Part shown: positions 61,617 to 64,000 of the stretch, in pieces
Layout: the number at the start of each line of letters is the position of its first letter
How positions within the stretch are numbered: the first letter of the stretch is position 1
Assembly (NCBI GenBank): GCA_019054805.1
Contig: JAHQIY010000015.1
Coordinates: 1,868,001-1,932,000, forward strand
Origin: Brachionus manjavacas
Taxonomy: Eukaryota > Rotifera > Eurotatoria > Ploima > Brachionidae
Direction of reading: 5' to 3'
Length of the DNA stretch: 64,000 nt
Notes under the pieces: model-generated
The model's input: only the letters and a program-made list of their open reading frames with translations
The model's database searches: none
Told to the model about the DNA's origin: nothing
Made by a program: the position numbers and the translations under genes

Positions 61617-62292
61617 TCATACTAGAATTATTATTTTAAATGAAATTCAGAGAAGCTAAAAGCGTAATTCATAAATTTAGGTGATATCAAAAAAGATTCC
61701 TTTTAAAATTTAATAACTAATAATTAAAATATGCTTTTGATTTAAATTTTTTATTATTTTTTAAAAATATTTATACTGTTAATTACCATTTTCGATGGAA
61801 AATTTTAGCTCAATTTTTGTATTTAACTTTTTTTCGATAATTGTATCTTAAAAAAATTATTTTTCGAAAAATGACAAGCAACAGCTTTGCATTTTTAAAA
61901 TGAAAAAAAGTAAATCTTCAGTAAATAAAATCAAGGCATGAATAAAAATAATTTAATATTATTTTGAAAAAAAATTTCATTTATCATTTCACAAACTTAG
62001 TTAGTTTAAACAAACTTTTAAAGTGCATAAAAAGAATCTATTTATAAATTAAAATGCTAAGCTTAAATCTTTTTTTTTGAAAAAAAGAATTCAAATTTTT
62101 TTTCAATTAGCATAATTAAAGATTTGAATTAATTTAAACTAAATAAATTTACTATGATCTGATATAAGGCGTAATTTATAAAAATCTTTTAAATTGGTCT
62201 TAATATTGAACTATGCTGAAAATCTTTATGCCGGAATAAATTAACAAATTTTCAGAAACTTGATTTTCTTATAAAAACTTATTAAAAAAATC

Positions 62293-62376
62293 TGACAGCA
62301 GTGGGATTTGAACCCACGCCTACCGGAGTAGACTGCGACCTGAACGCAGCGCCTTAGACCACTCGGCCATACTGTC
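62293..62376 (-). tRNA. trnL-CAG: tRNA-Leu (anticodon CAG), copy 2
   Basis: Same 84-nt class II structure as copy 1, with variable-arm loop TCCG. The 3' flank (GATTTTTTTAATAAGTTTT and a further 20 bp) resembles that of copy 4, pointing to duplication of a gene plus flank. The T7 terminator is present. Confidence 0.98.
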
Positions 62377-62575
62377 ATATAATAGTATTGTTTTTTTTCG
62401 AGATAATAACAAAAATTATTTCATTACTTTATTTAAAAAAAACTTATGTCAGGAAAAAATTTACGCGCTATTAAGTTAAAATATGCAAATAAAATTTTGG
62501 AAAATAAGATAGATTTTTTTCTATTCGTAAAATTAAAGAAAAATAATTTTTGAATTTTAGGTTGAAAAAAAAATC

Positions 62576-62659
62576 TGACAGCAGTGGGATTTGAACCCAC
62601 GCCTACCGGAGTAGACTGCGACCTGAACGCAGCGCCTTAGACCACTCGGCCATACTGTC
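62576..62659 (-). tRNA. trnL-CAG: tRNA-Leu (anticodon CAG), copy 3
   Basis: Identical in the gene body to copies 2 and 4. A T-run terminator follows on the minus strand (the A9 stretch at 62565-62573 on the plus strand). No intron. Confidence 0.98.
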
Positions 62660-62898
62660 TTGATACAAATATTAAGAATTTAAGCTTAAATTAACACTAC
62701 TTTTAAATTTGATATTTTAACATATTCAGAAAAAAATAAAGCACATTTTATATACTTTCAGAATATTTGTACTTAATGTTTCTATACTTAAGCTTAACTC
62801 ACATCTAGTTTTAAATTATTTTTAAGAGGTTTAAAAATATTTGATAGCAAACATTTTTCAGAAACTTGATTTTTTTAACAAAACTTATTAAAAAAATC

Positions 62899-62982
62899 TG
62901 ACAGCAGTGGGATTTGAACCCACGCCTACCGGAGTAGACTGCGACCTGAACGCAGCGCCTTAGACCACTCGGCCATACTGTC
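62899..62982 (-). tRNA. trnL-CAG: tRNA-Leu (anticodon CAG), copy 4
   Basis: Identical in the gene body to copies 2 and 3. The downstream flank (62860-62898) matches that of copy 2 (62254-62292) with few changes. T7 terminator on the minus strand. Confidence 0.98.
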
Positions 62983-64000
62983 ATCTTGATAAAATTAGTT
63001 TTCTGAACAAATTTAACAGTTTTTTTTCTAACTTATCTTTTTTATAAAAAATTGACAATTTTATAGAAAAAATCAAAATGAAAAAATTAATTTATTTTAA
63101 AATAAAATCTCAACAAAATTTAGTTTAAAAAATTTATTTCTCACTTGTTCAACACTTGATCACATTGATATATTTTCTTTTTTATATTAATAAGTATATT
63201 AATTTAGTTTCTACATAAGCTAAATAATTTAGCGTGATTGAGACAGCTGTTAAAAAGAGTGAGAGTAAACTGAGAGCCAAAAAGTTTTTGGATATAATAT
63301 TATCAAATATTTGTTGCTTTGCATTCTTGAAATTTTATTCATTTTCTTCTTATACATTTTATACATTCATTCGATGTTTGATGCTTCAAAATGCTTTTTA
63401 AAAAAATTTCACTGAAGCTATTTTCTAAAAAACAATGTAGCCTTTAACTTAAAAAAAAATCTTCTGCAATTAACTGAACTTCTAAATTAAGTTCAAAATT
63501 TCTCTTTATAGAGAATTTCTAATTTTTTTTCATCAATTTTTATGAACTCTTGACATCCAGATTACGATAAGAGGGGCTAAATTGCTTCATTTCATTCGAA
63601 AAGCAGTCTTTCACAAAGTCTGGCAATTTTAGTTGGTTCTCTTAATATTAAATTTGGTGAAAAATCAAAAAAAAGATACTCTTTTATTAAAAGAAATTAA
63701 GTAATTAATAAAATATTATAAAATAAAATAAATAATTAATAAATATTAATTTAACGATTTTAAGTATTTATTTATTGTTTTAATAAGATTTATTCACAAA
63801 AATTATTAATATTTAAATTTTAAATTAAATTTTTAATTTTATAATGCCTTTTAAAAATCTAAAAATTTAAATTATAAAAAAAATAAATCCATATACGTTA
63901 ATAAAAAAAAATATTAGATAAAATACATCTTCATTATAAATGATTATTAATTAATCGTATCATCCATTTATATCATAAAGAAAGTCTTAGTCTCAATTTT
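62983..64000. other. Terminal AT-rich DNA
   Basis: No gene, RNA or transposon recognised to the right window edge. Confidence 0.5.

Overview
The window is eukaryotic nuclear DNA from an invertebrate animal. It is strongly AT-rich, with short GT-AG introns of 57-83 bp (plus one of 3.7 kb), a polyubiquitin gene encoding the Ala19 form of ubiquitin, tRNA-Leu genes with internal A/B boxes, truncated non-LTR retroelements and a FLYWCH-type MULE transposon. A monogonont rotifer such as Brachionus would fit this mix, but that is an inference and not something the sequence proves.

Region by region. (1) 1-14725: 3' part of a gene made of about 26 tandem copies of a 369-bp (123-codon) Ser/Thr-rich unit, then a MAM-like module holding a reduced fibronectin-II-like motif, one membrane helix and a basic tail. 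Its last intron (10723-14455) is full of retroelement debris. (2) 17590-20371: a related membrane gene with the order MAM/FN2-like, Ser/Thr mucin stretch, second MAM-like module, membrane helix, tail. It has three apparent homopolymer frameshifts. (3) 20640-23400: a LINE and LINE 3' tails. (4) 23806-25554: a small gene with 3.5 copies of the 369-bp unit and its own membrane tail, but no signal peptide. (5) 25555-28309: intergenic, with foldback elements and a Cys-rich transposon relic. (6) 28310-49700: signal peptide followed by about 58 repeat units, interrupted by nine in-frame TAA codons and three frameshifts, then joined in mid-unit to a 2.25-kb copy of the 3' end of gene 1 (49651-51904). 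(7) 52271-55563: two LINE relics and a MULE with 9-bp target-site duplications. (8) 56597-57970: six-unit polyubiquitin gene on the minus strand, flanked by perfect 70-bp direct repeats. (9) 59725-60035: foldback element. (10) 61533-62982: four tRNA-Leu(CAG) genes on the minus strand.

The four plus-strand genes look like one cluster of secreted or membrane-anchored mucin-like proteins built from interchangeable parts: signal peptide, 123-residue repeats, MAM/FN2-like module, membrane tail. Duplicated flanks show these parts being reshuffled by recombination. The repeat arrays evolve by amplification of whole units, including units that carry stop codons. Either much of array 3 is already pseudogenic or the assembly of the arrays contains errors. 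The function of the proteins is not known from sequence; a cell-surface, glycocalyx or recognition role is inference only.
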